Shown piece by piece: positions 7,575-15,918 of a DNA stretch of 64,000 bases (position 1 is its first letter; every line of letters starts with the position of its first letter). This DNA is from a virus, in the IMG/VR virus record IMGVR_UViG_3300031111_000008, positions 1 to 64,000 of that record, one strand, 5' to 3'. The notes beneath the pieces are model-generated. The model did not search any database, had not been told where the DNA came from, and saw only the letters and a list, made by a program, of their open reading frames with translations. Position numbers and translations under genes: made by a program.

Positions 7575-8102
7575 ATGTCAATGACTGAAGATCAGAAACA
7601 AACGTATGCGGCATTCCTGGAAGCCAGCACGGATCAGACGGTGATTGATGCTCTGGCGGCGGGAAACAACAATGCTCTTGTGACGTGGTCCAATCAAGAG
7701 GCAGACCCGACGTTCTGGGTGTTTATGAACTCCGTCAGCGTTGACGAGGTGCGGCGTTCACTCGATTGGTCGGAAGTGCTGCACGGTACTACCGGCCTCA
7801 CCGAGTTGCAGCAGTTCGGCTTCGATGCTCTGCTGCACAATGGCACGTACGATCCCAGCGAAGAAAACAACCGAGAAGGGTTAACCAAAATCTTCCCGGT
7901 TACAATGCCTAACACGCGGGCTGCCGTGTTGAACGACGCGGTACGTCATGCAACGAACGCGGAGCAGGTATTTGCGGTGGAAGCGTCTGGTCCAGCAGGC
8001 GGTGACGGTTCCGCCAAGGCCCAAGCGGCTATCGCTGAATTTTACAGCAGCGTGTCCCTGCAAGATATTCGAGACGTGGTTGCTATCATCAACGCGGAGT
8101 AA
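7575..8102 (+). CDS. Hypothetical cytoplasmic or virion protein
   Basis: A 175-residue protein, mainly helical, with a VSVDEVRRSLDWSEV core and a C-terminal repeat of the same kind of helix. No motif that I recognise. AGGAG is well placed before the start. It stands between a membrane protein and fibre-like genes, so a tail accessory role is possible but unproved. Confidence 0.65.
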   Translation: MSMTEDQKQTYAAFLEASTDQTVIDALAAGNNNALVTWSNQEADPTFWVFMNSVSVDEVRRSLDWSEVLHGTTGLTELQQFGFDALLHNGTYDPSEENNREGLTKIFPVTMPNTRAAVLNDAVRHATNAEQVFAVEASGPAGGDGSAKAQAAIAEFYSSVSLQDIRDVVAIINAE

Positions 8103-8105
8103 GTC

Positions 8106-8564
8106 ATGGCACTTCCAAACTTCTACAAACTGCACATGTTCAACGATACCGGCGTCACGCTGGATTTTTCCGTTGATGACACTATTGAAGTCGTTGGACT
8201 ACCGTGGAAGCGAGTTGATGGCGATTTGACGTATGGTTCTGCCATCACGCTACTGTCTACGAGTGCCGACCTAGCCGACCAAGCACAGGTTGAAGGGTCA
8301 GAGATTGACAATACCACTAACTTGTACGACGGGCTATTCGTCAAGGTTAAGCTGACCTCGGACGATTCGCCAGATGGGAATATCCTGTTTTACCTGGAGT
8401 GGAATTCAGAAGACTCGTCAGGCCAAAACGACTACCCAAGTGATGCTACGGATTTCGATGCCGCCAGGATGGATACGGACTTGACGTTGGTGGGGATACT
8501 GACTCCGGAAGGTGCAGCCGACGATCAAGTAGCAACCAATTTTATCATCTCGTTTGCTGGTTAA
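8106..8564 (+). CDS. Hypothetical beta-rich virion-type protein
   Basis: A 152-residue protein with alternating polar and hydrophobic residues typical of a beta sandwich (VKVKLTSDDSPDGNILFYLEW region) and an NFIISFAG end. It starts two bases after the previous stop and ends two bases before the LamG/serine-rich gene, so it belongs to one transcription unit. I cannot name a family. Confidence 0.6.
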   Translation: MALPNFYKLHMFNDTGVTLDFSVDDTIEVVGLPWKRVDGDLTYGSAITLLSTSADLADQAQVEGSEIDNTTNLYDGLFVKVKLTSDDSPDGNILFYLEWNSEDSSGQNDYPSDATDFDAARMDTDLTLVGILTPEGAADDQVATNFIISFAG

Positions 8565-8565
8565 T

Positions 8566-10584
8566 ATGAAACGGATGATAACATTCTCTGAAGCGATGAT
8601 GGTCTCGGCGTGCCACGGGATGAATTCCGAGGCATCCGAACTCTGGCAAGGTCTCCAGGGTCTCTGGCTACCCGCTCTGGGGCCGACTGGGGCAAAGCTG
8701 TTTGACGTTTCGGGAAGGGGAAGACATGGTACGTTCACAAACAGTCCAACGTGGGTAATGACAAGCAGGGGGGCGGCGTTAAATTTTGTAGCAGCATCAA
8801 CACAAGACATTGCTCTCCCTTCCACATCGGTGGGAGAGCCGTTGACGATGGCTGGTTGGGTGTGGCGGTCGAACTATGACACCGGAACGCAATGTGTAGT
8901 TTCCGGGCATTCAGGAGCAACTAACTTTCGGGAGCTAGCAACCAGTTCTAATGACGTGCATCTGCACGAGCGGGCTGCGGAGGGTGTCTCAAATACTCAG
9001 TCAGTAGTGAATTGCCTAACTAACGGACAATGGCATTTAATAGCTGGCATTTGGATCAGCGATACTGCTCGGTATGGATACGCAGACGGGAAATTGGTAT
9101 GCAGCAATGTTGCTGATACGAGAAGCGTCAATCCATTCACGGCTGGCTATATTGGGCGGGTAATCACGTATAACCACTACATGGATGGTCGAGTCGGTAG
9201 CGTTGGGATATGGAATCGGGCACTAAGTGTGAACGAGCTTCAGATTCTTTACGAAGCCCCCCTCGCCATCGTCACCCCGCGAGTCAAAGTCTACCCGGCG
9301 GCAGCGGCGGAGGAGGATGAATCCAGCATTTCAACCTCTTCATCCAGTTCTTCGATTTCAACCTCTTCATCCAGTTCTTCGATTTCGACATCGAGTTCGA
9401 GTTCGAGTGTTTCGACCTCGTCGTCGTCGTCGAGTATTTCGACTTCTTCTTCAAGCTCCAGCATTTCAACCTCTTCATCCAGTTCTTCGATTTCGACATC
9501 GAGTTCGAGTTCGAGTGTTTCGACATCGAGTTCGAGTTCGAGTGTTTCGACTTCTTCTTCAAGCTCTAGCATTTCAACCTCTTCATCCAGTTCTTCGATT
9601 TCGACATCGAGTTCGAGTGTTTCGACCTCGTCGTCGTCGTCGAGTATTTCGACTTCTTCTTCAAGCTCCAGCATTTCAACCTCTTCATCCAGTTCTTCGA
9701 TTTCGACATCGAGTTCGAGTGTTTCGACATCGAGTTCGAGTTCGAGTGTTTCGACTTCTTCTTCAAGCTCTAGCATTTCAACCTCTTCATCCAGTTCTTC
9801 GATTTCGACATCGAGTTCGAGTTCGAGTGTTTCGACCTCGTCCCAGTCTCAAGAAAGCAGCGTTTCGACTTCGTCATCTTCTATTTCGACTTCTTCTTCA
9901 AGCTCTAGCATTTCAACCTCTTCATCCAGTTCTTCGATTTCGACATCGAGTTCGAGTGTTTCAACCTCGTCGTCGTCGTCGAGTATTTCGACTTCTTCTT
10001 CAAGCTCCAGCATTTCAACCTCTTCATCCAGTTCTTCGATTTCGACATCGAGTTCGAGTTCGAGTGTTTCGACATCGAGTTCGAGTTCGAGTGTTTCGAC
10101 TTCTTCTTCAAGCTCTAGCATTTCAACCTCTTCATCCAGTTCTTCGATTTCGACATCGAGTTCGAGTGTTTCAACCTCGTCGTCGTCGTCGAGTATCTCG
10201 ACTTCGTCATCATCCTCAAGCATATCTACTTCTAGTTCTTCTTCATCTATTTCTACTTCATCTTCCAGTTCCTCGGTTTCGACATCAAGTTCGTCATCTT
10301 CTGTTTCGACTTCGTCATCCAGTTCTTCGATTTCGACTTCTTCATCGAGTTCGAGTGTTTCGACTTCTAGCAGTTCTAGTAGCGTTTCAACGAGTTCTAG
10401 TAGCCAGTCGGGAGAATCTTCGAGCAGTTCATCCTCCTCTTCCATTTCGACTTCGTCATCCAGCAGTATTTCAGGAGTGATTGACTTTCCAGCCAGTAAG
10501 ACAGTATCGAGCGTTGGAGCAACTTCATCCTCCGTGAGCAGCGTTGGTCCTTCATTATCACAAATATCAGAGGCGGTTCGATGA
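8566..10584 (+). CDS. LamG-like lectin protein with giant serine-rich repeat tail
   Basis: The 672-residue product has two parts. Residues of about 25-230 form a concanavalin A/LamG-like beta sandwich. Signs are GLWLPALG, SGRGRHGTF, a TMAGWV strand, a GQWHLIAGIW strand and a GRVGSVGIWNRALS ending, as in many phage fibres. From about residue 252 to 640 almost every residue is Ser, in blocks of six Ser separated by IST or VST. A short ordered end follows. DNA of the repeat is built of longer duplicated blocks. The lectin part may bind glycans; the Ser-rich stalk is a possible O-glycosylation substrate (inference). Confidence 0.8.
   Translation: MKRMITFSEAMMVSACHGMNSEASELWQGLQGLWLPALGPTGAKLFDVSGRGRHGTFTNSPTWVMTSRGAALNFVAASTQDIALPSTSVGEPLTMAGWVWRSNYDTGTQCVVSGHSGATNFRELATSSNDVHLHERAAEGVSNTQSVVNCLTNGQWHLIAGIWISDTARYGYADGKLVCSNVADTRSVNPFTAGYIGRVITYNHYMDGRVGSVGIWNRALSVNELQILYEAPLAIVTPRVKVYPAAAAEEDESSISTSSSSSSISTSSSSSSISTSSSSSSVSTSSSSSSISTSSSSSSISTSSSSSSISTSSSSSSVSTSSSSSSVSTSSSSSSISTSSSSSSISTSSSSVSTSSSSSSISTSSSSSSISTSSSSSSISTSSSSVSTSSSSSSVSTSSSSSSISTSSSSSSISTSSSSSSVSTSSQSQESSVSTSSSSISTSSSSSSISTSSSSSSISTSSSSVSTSSSSSSISTSSSSSSISTSSSSSSISTSSSSSSVSTSSSSSSVSTSSSSSSISTSSSSSSISTSSSSVSTSSSSSSISTSSSSSSISTSSSSSSISTSSSSSSVSTSSSSSSVSTSSSSSSISTSSSSSSVSTSSSSSSVSTSSSSQSGESSSSSSSSSISTSSSSSISGVIDFPASKTVSSVGATSSSVSSVGPSLSQISEAVR
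9310..10475 (+). repeat. Serine-repeat coding DNA with higher-order duplications
   Basis: The region encodes (Ser)6-Ile/Val-Ser-Thr units. Longer blocks that begin with CTTCTTCTTCAAGCTC recur near 9443, 9552, 9654, 9761, 9893, 9999 and 10100, alternating a C and a T variant at the next base. Recurrence at this scale points to expansion by recombination, and copy number is likely to vary. Confidence 0.9.
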
Positions 10585-10916
10585 GTTTGGTTTACGCATA
10601 CCGGGGACGGAATAAGACAGTAGACATTGTGATTAAGAACGCCGATGGTGATACAATTACCCCCGGTGGAAATGACAAGGTCCGAATTGCAATCGAACGA
10701 GAGGGCGAAGCGGCCAAGTTGGCAGTCACTAGTGGAACACCCACGGCAAATGGGAGTAGCATCACAAAGGGCGCTTCCAGCAGAGTTCGGTTGGACGCTT
10801 CGGACTTGTTGTTTTCGCCAGGAGTCTATACAATGCGGGTGGACTATTTTGACTACGATGATGACGAGGATTGGAAGATGGTAGACAAACAAGTGTTTCA
10901 TTTGGAAGCTGTGTGA
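10581..10916 (+). CDS. Baseplate/fibre N-terminal-like protein
   Basis: This 111-residue protein overlaps the serine-rich gene by ATGA. It resembles the small immunoglobulin-like attachment domains found at the start of phage receptor-binding or upper-baseplate proteins. Signs are a VDIVIKNADGDTI strand pair, a polar loop and a final VYTMRVDYFDYDDDEDWKMV strand. Assignment is by overall pattern only. It probably links virion parts or acts as an adaptor. Confidence 0.5.
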   Translation: MSLVYAYRGRNKTVDIVIKNADGDTITPGGNDKVRIAIEREGEAAKLAVTSGTPTANGSSITKGASSRVRLDASDLLFSPGVYTMRVDYFDYDDDEDWKMVDKQVFHLEAV

Positions 10917-10927
10917 GGGAAGTAGTC

Positions 10928-12034
10928 ATGGGTATTGGATCACCACAAGGCATATTTGCATTTTCGGATTTGTCGGATAACCTACCGCCAATACTTAGGG
11001 CGACGGTGGGTTGTGGCGATTTGTATATCCATTTAGACAGATGTTTCGAGGCCGACGAGAACGCCCCGTGGAGGTATTTCGTTGAGTGCGATGTTGGCGG
11101 AACGGATAGTAACTACTACGGTCGACCCAGATGGAAGTATGCGCCGCAAGCTGGTGATGCAGGGGATCATGATTGGACGATCCATCGGTATTACGACAAT
11201 ACAGAAATACTACCGGCAATTACCAAGACGTTGACAGTTTCGGCTGGAACGTCAACAGCTGCAAGGAAATTGTGTGTGGTCGGTGATTCGACTGGAGAGG
11301 AGCGTAATATCAACGCTGTGATGCGGTTGGATGGCTCAGGGATGACTGTGACCACAGTGGGGGATGTGTCTGATTCGGGAACGGATTCGGAAGGTGGTTC
11401 GCAGAGTTTCGATCACGAAGGCCACTCGGCGTGGACGCTAAACTCGTTCATCGCTAGGACGGATTCACCGTTCGTTTCCGCTCCGAATGTTGTGGATTTT
11501 CCAACGTGGGTGACGGCGAAGGGGTTTGCGGCAGGCGATTTTATGTATTGGGCTCTGGGTATTAACGATGTGGTGTTCCTCACAACGGATGCGGATGTAG
11601 ACGCTGCTATCGCTTCGTGGCATGTTGATCTGGAGAAGTTGATAGGAATGAGTGATTCCCCACCAGCTAGCAGCTTGCGGGGAGCCGAGCCCGGAGCGAT
11701 TGTCTTGATCGATTTGGTCATCCCCCCTGCACCAGAAGAGGCTTGGGATGCAACTGGTCAAAACCAATGGTTCTATCGTCGATCCATTCACAAGTTACGA
11801 AGGATGCTGATCGATACGTACGCAACAGCAGCCTATCGAGCTAAGAATATACACATTCTTGGTAGCAATCTGATGGTTCCCCAGTTGTATGGTTGGGAAA
11901 CAGCGATGGAAGCAATCAGTGATGTCGCTGATCCTCAGATTGAGCGGGTAGACGACCGTATTCATCCGGATCCTGTAGTCTATTACAAGATCGGTGACCA
12001 TATCGCTACATGGGTTCTAGCCCTTGGAGGATAA
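10928..12034 (+). CDS. SGNH/GDSL-type hydrolase
   Basis: The 368-residue protein has the three blocks of the SGNH esterase fold. Block I is VVGDSTG (Ser121), the block III-like element is ALGIND (Gly211-Asn213), and block V is DDRIH (Asp343, His346). Enzymes of this family remove acyl or acetyl groups. In phages they often sit on tails and deacetylate capsular or LPS sugars. Its place among fibre genes supports that role. The ATG at 10928 is chosen; an in-frame upstream start would overlap the previous gene deeply. Confidence 0.75.
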   Translation: MGIGSPQGIFAFSDLSDNLPPILRATVGCGDLYIHLDRCFEADENAPWRYFVECDVGGTDSNYYGRPRWKYAPQAGDAGDHDWTIHRYYDNTEILPAITKTLTVSAGTSTAARKLCVVGDSTGEERNINAVMRLDGSGMTVTTVGDVSDSGTDSEGGSQSFDHEGHSAWTLNSFIARTDSPFVSAPNVVDFPTWVTAKGFAAGDFMYWALGINDVVFLTTDADVDAAIASWHVDLEKLIGMSDSPPASSLRGAEPGAIVLIDLVIPPAPEEAWDATGQNQWFYRRSIHKLRRMLIDTYATAAYRAKNIHILGSNLMVPQLYGWETAMEAISDVADPQIERVDDRIHPDPVVYYKIGDHIATWVLALGG

Positions 12035-12038
12035 GACA

Positions 12039-12806
12039 ATGAAAAAGATTATTCCGTCTCTTCTAGCCCTCGTTGGTATACTAGGGGCTATTACAGTAGT
12101 TAATTTGTTTCCGCCTGTTGAGGAGGCTCACGCCCAACGTCGCCGGATGACCAACCAGTACCCCTCTGGCACCGATCAACACTTCATCGGCGGCATCGAG
12201 CTGGAAGGCTCGAAGGGCATTGCTATCAACTCCAGCGTCTCCACCGCGATGCTCTACGGCAAACAGTTCGCCGATGAATCGGCAATCACGATCATCGACA
12301 ACGACTCATCCGCAAATTTCAAGCTGCACATCAAGGGAAGCACAACCCAGTTCACATGCTCAGACAATATGTGGCTCATCAGTGGTACTGACAAGTCGAT
12401 TGAATTGCGGCCAGGAACGGGCGACCTCGTGTTAGCCGATGGTAGTGCGTATCCATACGACAGCCGCATGAAGTTTGACTTAGTGGAAACACCCGCTACG
12501 GGCAGAATTCTCATCAACGAAGATTCGGAGAAGACTTATACATGCGGTGCTAGTTATGATGCCAAGTGGGGCTACGATGGAAGCAACCTAGTGTTTACAC
12601 TACTCAGTGGAACCGTTGACATACCCGCTCTGGGTCTGCTAGAAAAGTCAGCCGATCCAGCAGAACCCGCTGAAGGTAAGACCGTAATCTGGATGAGCGA
12701 TGGTACTGGCAAAGGTGATGATGGGGATGTACTGATAGCTGGCAGGGTTGGTGGTGCAACTAAATGGACCATTCTATTCGATCATTCCGCTGGTACGAAT
12801 TGGTAG
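12039..12806 (+). CDS. Fibre-like protein with N-terminal signal/anchor segment
   Basis: A 255-residue protein with a clear hydrophobic leader (KKIIPSLLALVGILGAITVV) followed by an Ala-containing region (EEAHAQRR) that looks like a signal peptidase site. The remainder is beta-rich (SKGIAINSS, LHIKGSTTQF, ILINEDSEKTYTC), as in repetitive tail fibre shafts. A signal peptide on a fibre-like protein is odd for a virion component and may mean secretion or envelope display. GGAGG lies eight bases before the start. Confidence 0.65.
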   Translation: MKKIIPSLLALVGILGAITVVNLFPPVEEAHAQRRRMTNQYPSGTDQHFIGGIELEGSKGIAINSSVSTAMLYGKQFADESAITIIDNDSSANFKLHIKGSTTQFTCSDNMWLISGTDKSIELRPGTGDLVLADGSAYPYDSRMKFDLVETPATGRILINEDSEKTYTCGASYDAKWGYDGSNLVFTLLSGTVDIPALGLLEKSADPAEPAEGKTVIWMSDGTGKGDDGDVLIAGRVGGATKWTILFDHSAGTNW

Positions 12807-12826
12807 AGCTGAACTAGGATAGCATA

Positions 12827-13507
12827 ATGTCGAAAGAGATTTATCTTCCTGGAACGTTTGGTTTTTCGGCTGTGGTTGCCGAAGTGAAAGACCAGAGCCG
12901 GAATGTCCGCAGTGCTACTCCAGCATTGGTTGATCCGGTATCGTTGGACTTGGCGGGATGGCAAGGCGGACTTGTTACTTGTACGAAGGAAGTGGACGAC
13001 GACGGGGTCGAGACGGGGTGGTATGCCGATTGGACGGATACGGGATTAACAGCGTCGGGGTTGTATTCGATCCGATTTTTCAACACAGCAACGCCTACGC
13101 GGGACGCTTCGGCGGTCGGGACACAGTTCGACCCGACTGAGTATTTGCTAGCGAATCAAGTAACGATGTTGGCGAACCAAGTAACGATGTTAGCAAATCA
13201 AGTAACGATGTTGGCGAACCAAGTGAGCATGGCGGCAACACTGGCTTCAATTGCTAGTGTGGTAGGTGTAGTAGGCGAAGGCGCTGTTGAGACAAATGTG
13301 TACACACAAGATGGTTCTGGCAATCCACTAGACGGTGTTGAGGTATGGATAACAAGCGATTCTGCGGGCAGTGTTCCAGTTGCCGGGCCGTTAGTGTCAG
13401 ATGCAATGGGTCTCACTACGTTCATGCTAGATGCCGGGACATACTACTTGTGGCGTCAGTTGTCGGGGATGAATTTTCAAAATCCTCAGACACTTGTTGT
13501 TGCATAA
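12827..13507 (+). CDS. Fibre protein with heptad repeats and Ig-like C-terminus
   Basis: The 226-residue product has a beta-rich N-terminal domain (to about 105), then four exact or near-exact LANQVTM heptads (13148-13231). These must form a coiled-coil trimer or dimer stalk. Last comes a carboxypeptidase-regulatory-like beta sandwich (NVYTQDGSGNPLDGVEVWI region) typical of virion accessory domains. It closes the accessory/fibre cassette before the head genes. Confidence 0.7.
   Translation: MSKEIYLPGTFGFSAVVAEVKDQSRNVRSATPALVDPVSLDLAGWQGGLVTCTKEVDDDGVETGWYADWTDTGLTASGLYSIRFFNTATPTRDASAVGTQFDPTEYLLANQVTMLANQVTMLANQVTMLANQVSMAATLASIASVVGVVGEGAVETNVYTQDGSGNPLDGVEVWITSDSAGSVPVAGPLVSDAMGLTTFMLDAGTYYLWRQLSGMNFQNPQTLVVA
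13148..13231 (+). repeat. Four 21-bp in-frame repeats
   Basis: Each unit encodes LANQVTM (last unit LANQVSM). Synonymous differences between units show that they are not a very recent duplication. Confidence 0.9.
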
Positions 13508-13555
13508 ACATCGAAAAGAAATTAAACAACTCTACGTATTGGACGGGTTGCTGAT

Positions 13556-14398
13556 ATGGCTGACCACACTTATACAGACGCTACGCCATCGGTGATTCCT
13601 TCGTCTGATGTCAATCACATTGTTGATATAGCGGAGGTTCTCTTAGAGTTGGGTTTATCCGCATCGGATACCGATGAGGAACGGGCTATTGTTTCTGTTG
13701 CTATTGGGCGGGCTGAGGGGGCTGTGAAAAGACATTTGAAGTACGATCCTACCCGGCAATCACGAACGGAATATTATCCACAACTCGATGTGGAGTTTGA
13801 ACCCCGTAGAGTTTATTGGGAAGTTGAGGGAAGCACGGCTTACCAGAGGAGAGTAGCTTATTCAGCAACTTCTGAATTGCAAGTCCAACATTTGCCGATC
13901 CGCAGTATTACAAGTTTAGCCATCGACTACGACGGACGGAGCGATTCCAAGTCGGGAGCTTTTACGGACACGAAGACGGAGGGGACGGATTTCTGGCCGA
14001 ATTACGACGGCTTGGATGGAGATGGGAATAAGATTTGTCGAGATGGAATTATCCGCAGCGAGGGGATTTGGCCGACAACACCAGGAAGTGTAAAACTTGT
14101 CTACACGTCTGGATACAGCGACGACGAACTTCATGGAGAGATTGCGCTAGTAGATGCTTCTCCCATTTGGAGCAGTGTTCTTGCAGAGGCTTGTCGGCGG
14201 GTGAGGAAAGCTTTCATTTGGAAAAAGAAGACTGGTGTAGGATTTTTGTCTGGTCCCATCATTTCGGAGAAGCTTGGGGACTATTCGGTTACGCTTGATT
14301 CTGCGATAGCTGCTCAAATGTTTGGGGGGCTGTGGGATTTGACATCCGAGTCGATGCAGTCTTTGAATGACTTTGTAAACTACTCTTGGAGCCTATAG
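13556..14398 (+). CDS. Head-tail connector (adaptor) protein
   Basis: The 280-residue protein has the pattern of HK97 gp6/SPP1 gp15-type adaptors. An N-terminal helical part (IVDIAEVLLELGLSASDTDEERAIVSVAIGRA) is followed by a beta insertion with a typical PIRSITSLAIDYDG strand, a VKLVYTSGY strand and C-terminal helices. It forms a ring under the portal. Here the adaptor and closure genes lie before the portal, the reverse of the usual order. Confidence 0.7.
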   Translation: MADHTYTDATPSVIPSSDVNHIVDIAEVLLELGLSASDTDEERAIVSVAIGRAEGAVKRHLKYDPTRQSRTEYYPQLDVEFEPRRVYWEVEGSTAYQRRVAYSATSELQVQHLPIRSITSLAIDYDGRSDSKSGAFTDTKTEGTDFWPNYDGLDGDGNKICRDGIIRSEGIWPTTPGSVKLVYTSGYSDDELHGEIALVDASPIWSSVLAEACRRVRKAFIWKKKTGVGFLSGPIISEKLGDYSVTLDSAIAAQMFGGLWDLTSESMQSLNDFVNYSWSL

Positions 14399-14400
14399 GA

Positions 14401-14772
14401 ATGTCGCTCTTAGACAACTTTCCACACCGCTGTACCATCCGCAGTAGAGTTGCTGCGAAGGATGAGCTAGGAGGGATTCAATTCACCTATCTGAATGAGC
14501 AGACTGGTGTTTACTGTTGGGTGCAGAATGCTTCTCATAAAGAAGTTCTGGAGTACGAAAAGCGGGGGATGATCGTAACGAAGAAGGTCTACTTCACCAC
14601 GGATCCCAGTGTTACAGAACGGCACCAAATACTTGTAACCGAAATGAACGGAACCACTATATCGAGCCCCGTCCCGCTAGATGTGATTTCGGAATCTCTC
14701 CCCGACGCCTCGGCTGGATTGGGGGTGGCGTACAAGGTGATGTGTACGGAGAATACGGGAGAGGATGACTGA
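14401..14772 (+). CDS. Head-closure/head-tail joining protein
   Basis: This 123-residue protein resembles SPP1 gp16/HK97 joining proteins. It is a small beta barrel beginning LDNFPHRCTIRSRVAAKDELGG, with VYCWVQNAS and KKVYFTTDPSV strands. It starts two bases after the adaptor stop and overlaps the next gene by one base. It would plug the connector after packaging. Assignment rests on pattern and context. Confidence 0.6.
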   Translation: MSLLDNFPHRCTIRSRVAAKDELGGIQFTYLNEQTGVYCWVQNASHKEVLEYEKRGMIVTKKVYFTTDPSVTERHQILVTEMNGTTISSPVPLDVISESLPDASAGLGVAYKVMCTENTGEDD

Positions 14773-15131
14773 TGCGGGTTAAGTGCAGCTCCTTTGAAGA
14801 ATTCGTCGCCAATATCGAGGCAGAGTTGGAGGGAGCAGTCTACCGCAACATAGTGTATATCAACAGGACGGATCAGCCCATAGACGGGACCAGGGAAAAA
14901 GCTGTGAAGTACATGGTTAGCCTGAGCCTCTTTGCAGTCGTGATGGTAGAACCTGATGTTATTGATTCTCCTCAATACATCTTGGAAATGAATCAGGAGT
15001 GCGGTATCGATTACCGAGATTCCACAAAAGAGTTGAACGGAACATCGGCTTTGGAAAAAGTGGGCAAGGACGTGGAAGAGTTTTGTGCCAGGAAGAAGTT
15101 TTCTCTTCGTCCTGGAGTTGTAGACTTTTAG
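14772..15131 (+). CDS. Hypothetical neck-region protein
   Basis: The 119-residue product overlaps the head-closure gene (TGATG). It has an acidic N-terminal helix, a central beta stretch (KYMVSLSLFAVVMVEPDV) and a basic tail. The gene lies in the connector cluster and may be a neck or tail-completion component, but I recognise no family. Confidence 0.55.
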   Translation: MRVKCSSFEEFVANIEAELEGAVYRNIVYINRTDQPIDGTREKAVKYMVSLSLFAVVMVEPDVIDSPQYILEMNQECGIDYRDSTKELNGTSALEKVGKDVEEFCARKKFSLRPGVVDF

Positions 15132-15146
15132 CCAAGGGGAAATGAG

Positions 15147-15551
15147 ATGGAAAGAAAAAATTTGGAATCGTCACAAGAAGCTGCTTTGGAAGCGTCTAAG
15201 GCAGCGAAGGAAGCGGAAGCTTCGGGAAAGTGGTTGGTAGCTGTTTTCAAGGCCGAAGGCGAAGAGGTAACCTTGATCAACAGGATTACTTGGGAATTTC
15301 CAATCAGCAAGCTGCTGGTTGCCAGTGAGTTGTTAAGAAACGATTGCCAGCGGGAATTGGAAGCCTGTCCCGTCGCTGCTTTTGGCACACCGTTGCAGAG
15401 AGCAGTTGATATGGCGGTTGGGGATCGATCAGTCTCCGTAGGCAATCACAAAAATCCTTGTGAGCCTGAAAGATTCCTGCCGTATGGTGTTGTGGATACT
15501 GAGGAGTCTTTGCAGCGAGACGATCCCGATGACGAGGAGAGTGGAATATGA
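15147..15551 (+). CDS. Hypothetical protein with Ala/Glu-rich helix
   Basis: A 134-residue protein. An N-terminal Ala/Lys/Glu helix (residues 8-27) precedes a small domain with VAVFKAEGEEVTLI, and an acidic end (DDPDDEE). It overlaps the next gene by ATGA. No recognised function. Confidence 0.55.
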   Translation: MERKNLESSQEAALEASKAAKEAEASGKWLVAVFKAEGEEVTLINRITWEFPISKLLVASELLRNDCQRELEACPVAAFGTPLQRAVDMAVGDRSVSVGNHKNPCEPERFLPYGVVDTEESLQRDDPDDEESGI

Positions 15552-15916
15552 GAAGATTGTACGATTGGTTGAAATCGTACTTCTCTCTTCGCAGGATGAT
15601 CAGCAAGTGCGATAAGAAGTCGAAGAAGCTCCATAGGGATTTGAATAGGAGAAAGAAATCTCTCGATGTTCTGGAAGGGAATCTGAGAAAACTTTCGAGA
15701 GCTATATCCGAAGACATTCAGAATACCGAAGACCTTCTGACAAATTCGGAACGGAGCTTGGAGGCCGTCCAGAGCAGGTTGGTGATCGCTGAGGATGTTA
15801 CCATTCCTGCTTTGGTACAGTCAAATAAACTTTTGCTGGAAAGATCTTCTGCCGACACTGCCGAGCAGGTACGCAGACAGCTTCCATCCCAGAGACCTAA
15901 GTACTCAGAGGAATAG
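15548..15916 (+). CDS. Coiled-coil protein upstream of portal
   Basis: A 122-residue, highly charged protein. Residues 15-95 are almost entirely helical with heptad spacing (KKLHRDLNRRKKSLDVLEGNLRKLSRA), predicted to form a coiled coil. It lies two bases before the portal gene, so it could be an assembly or scaffolding helper; nothing more can be said. Confidence 0.6.
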   Translation: MRRLYDWLKSYFSLRRMISKCDKKSKKLHRDLNRRKKSLDVLEGNLRKLSRAISEDIQNTEDLLTNSERSLEAVQSRLVIAEDVTIPALVQSNKLLLERSSADTAEQVRRQLPSQRPKYSEE

Positions 15917-15918
15917 TC

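Noticed and set aside
9291-10901. Reverse-strand and shifted frames over the serine repeats, giving Glu/Leu-rich or Arg/Phe-rich proteins
   Set aside because: They arise from the low-complexity repeat DNA; only the + frame at 8566 has a folded domain, a proper start and coupling to its neighbours.
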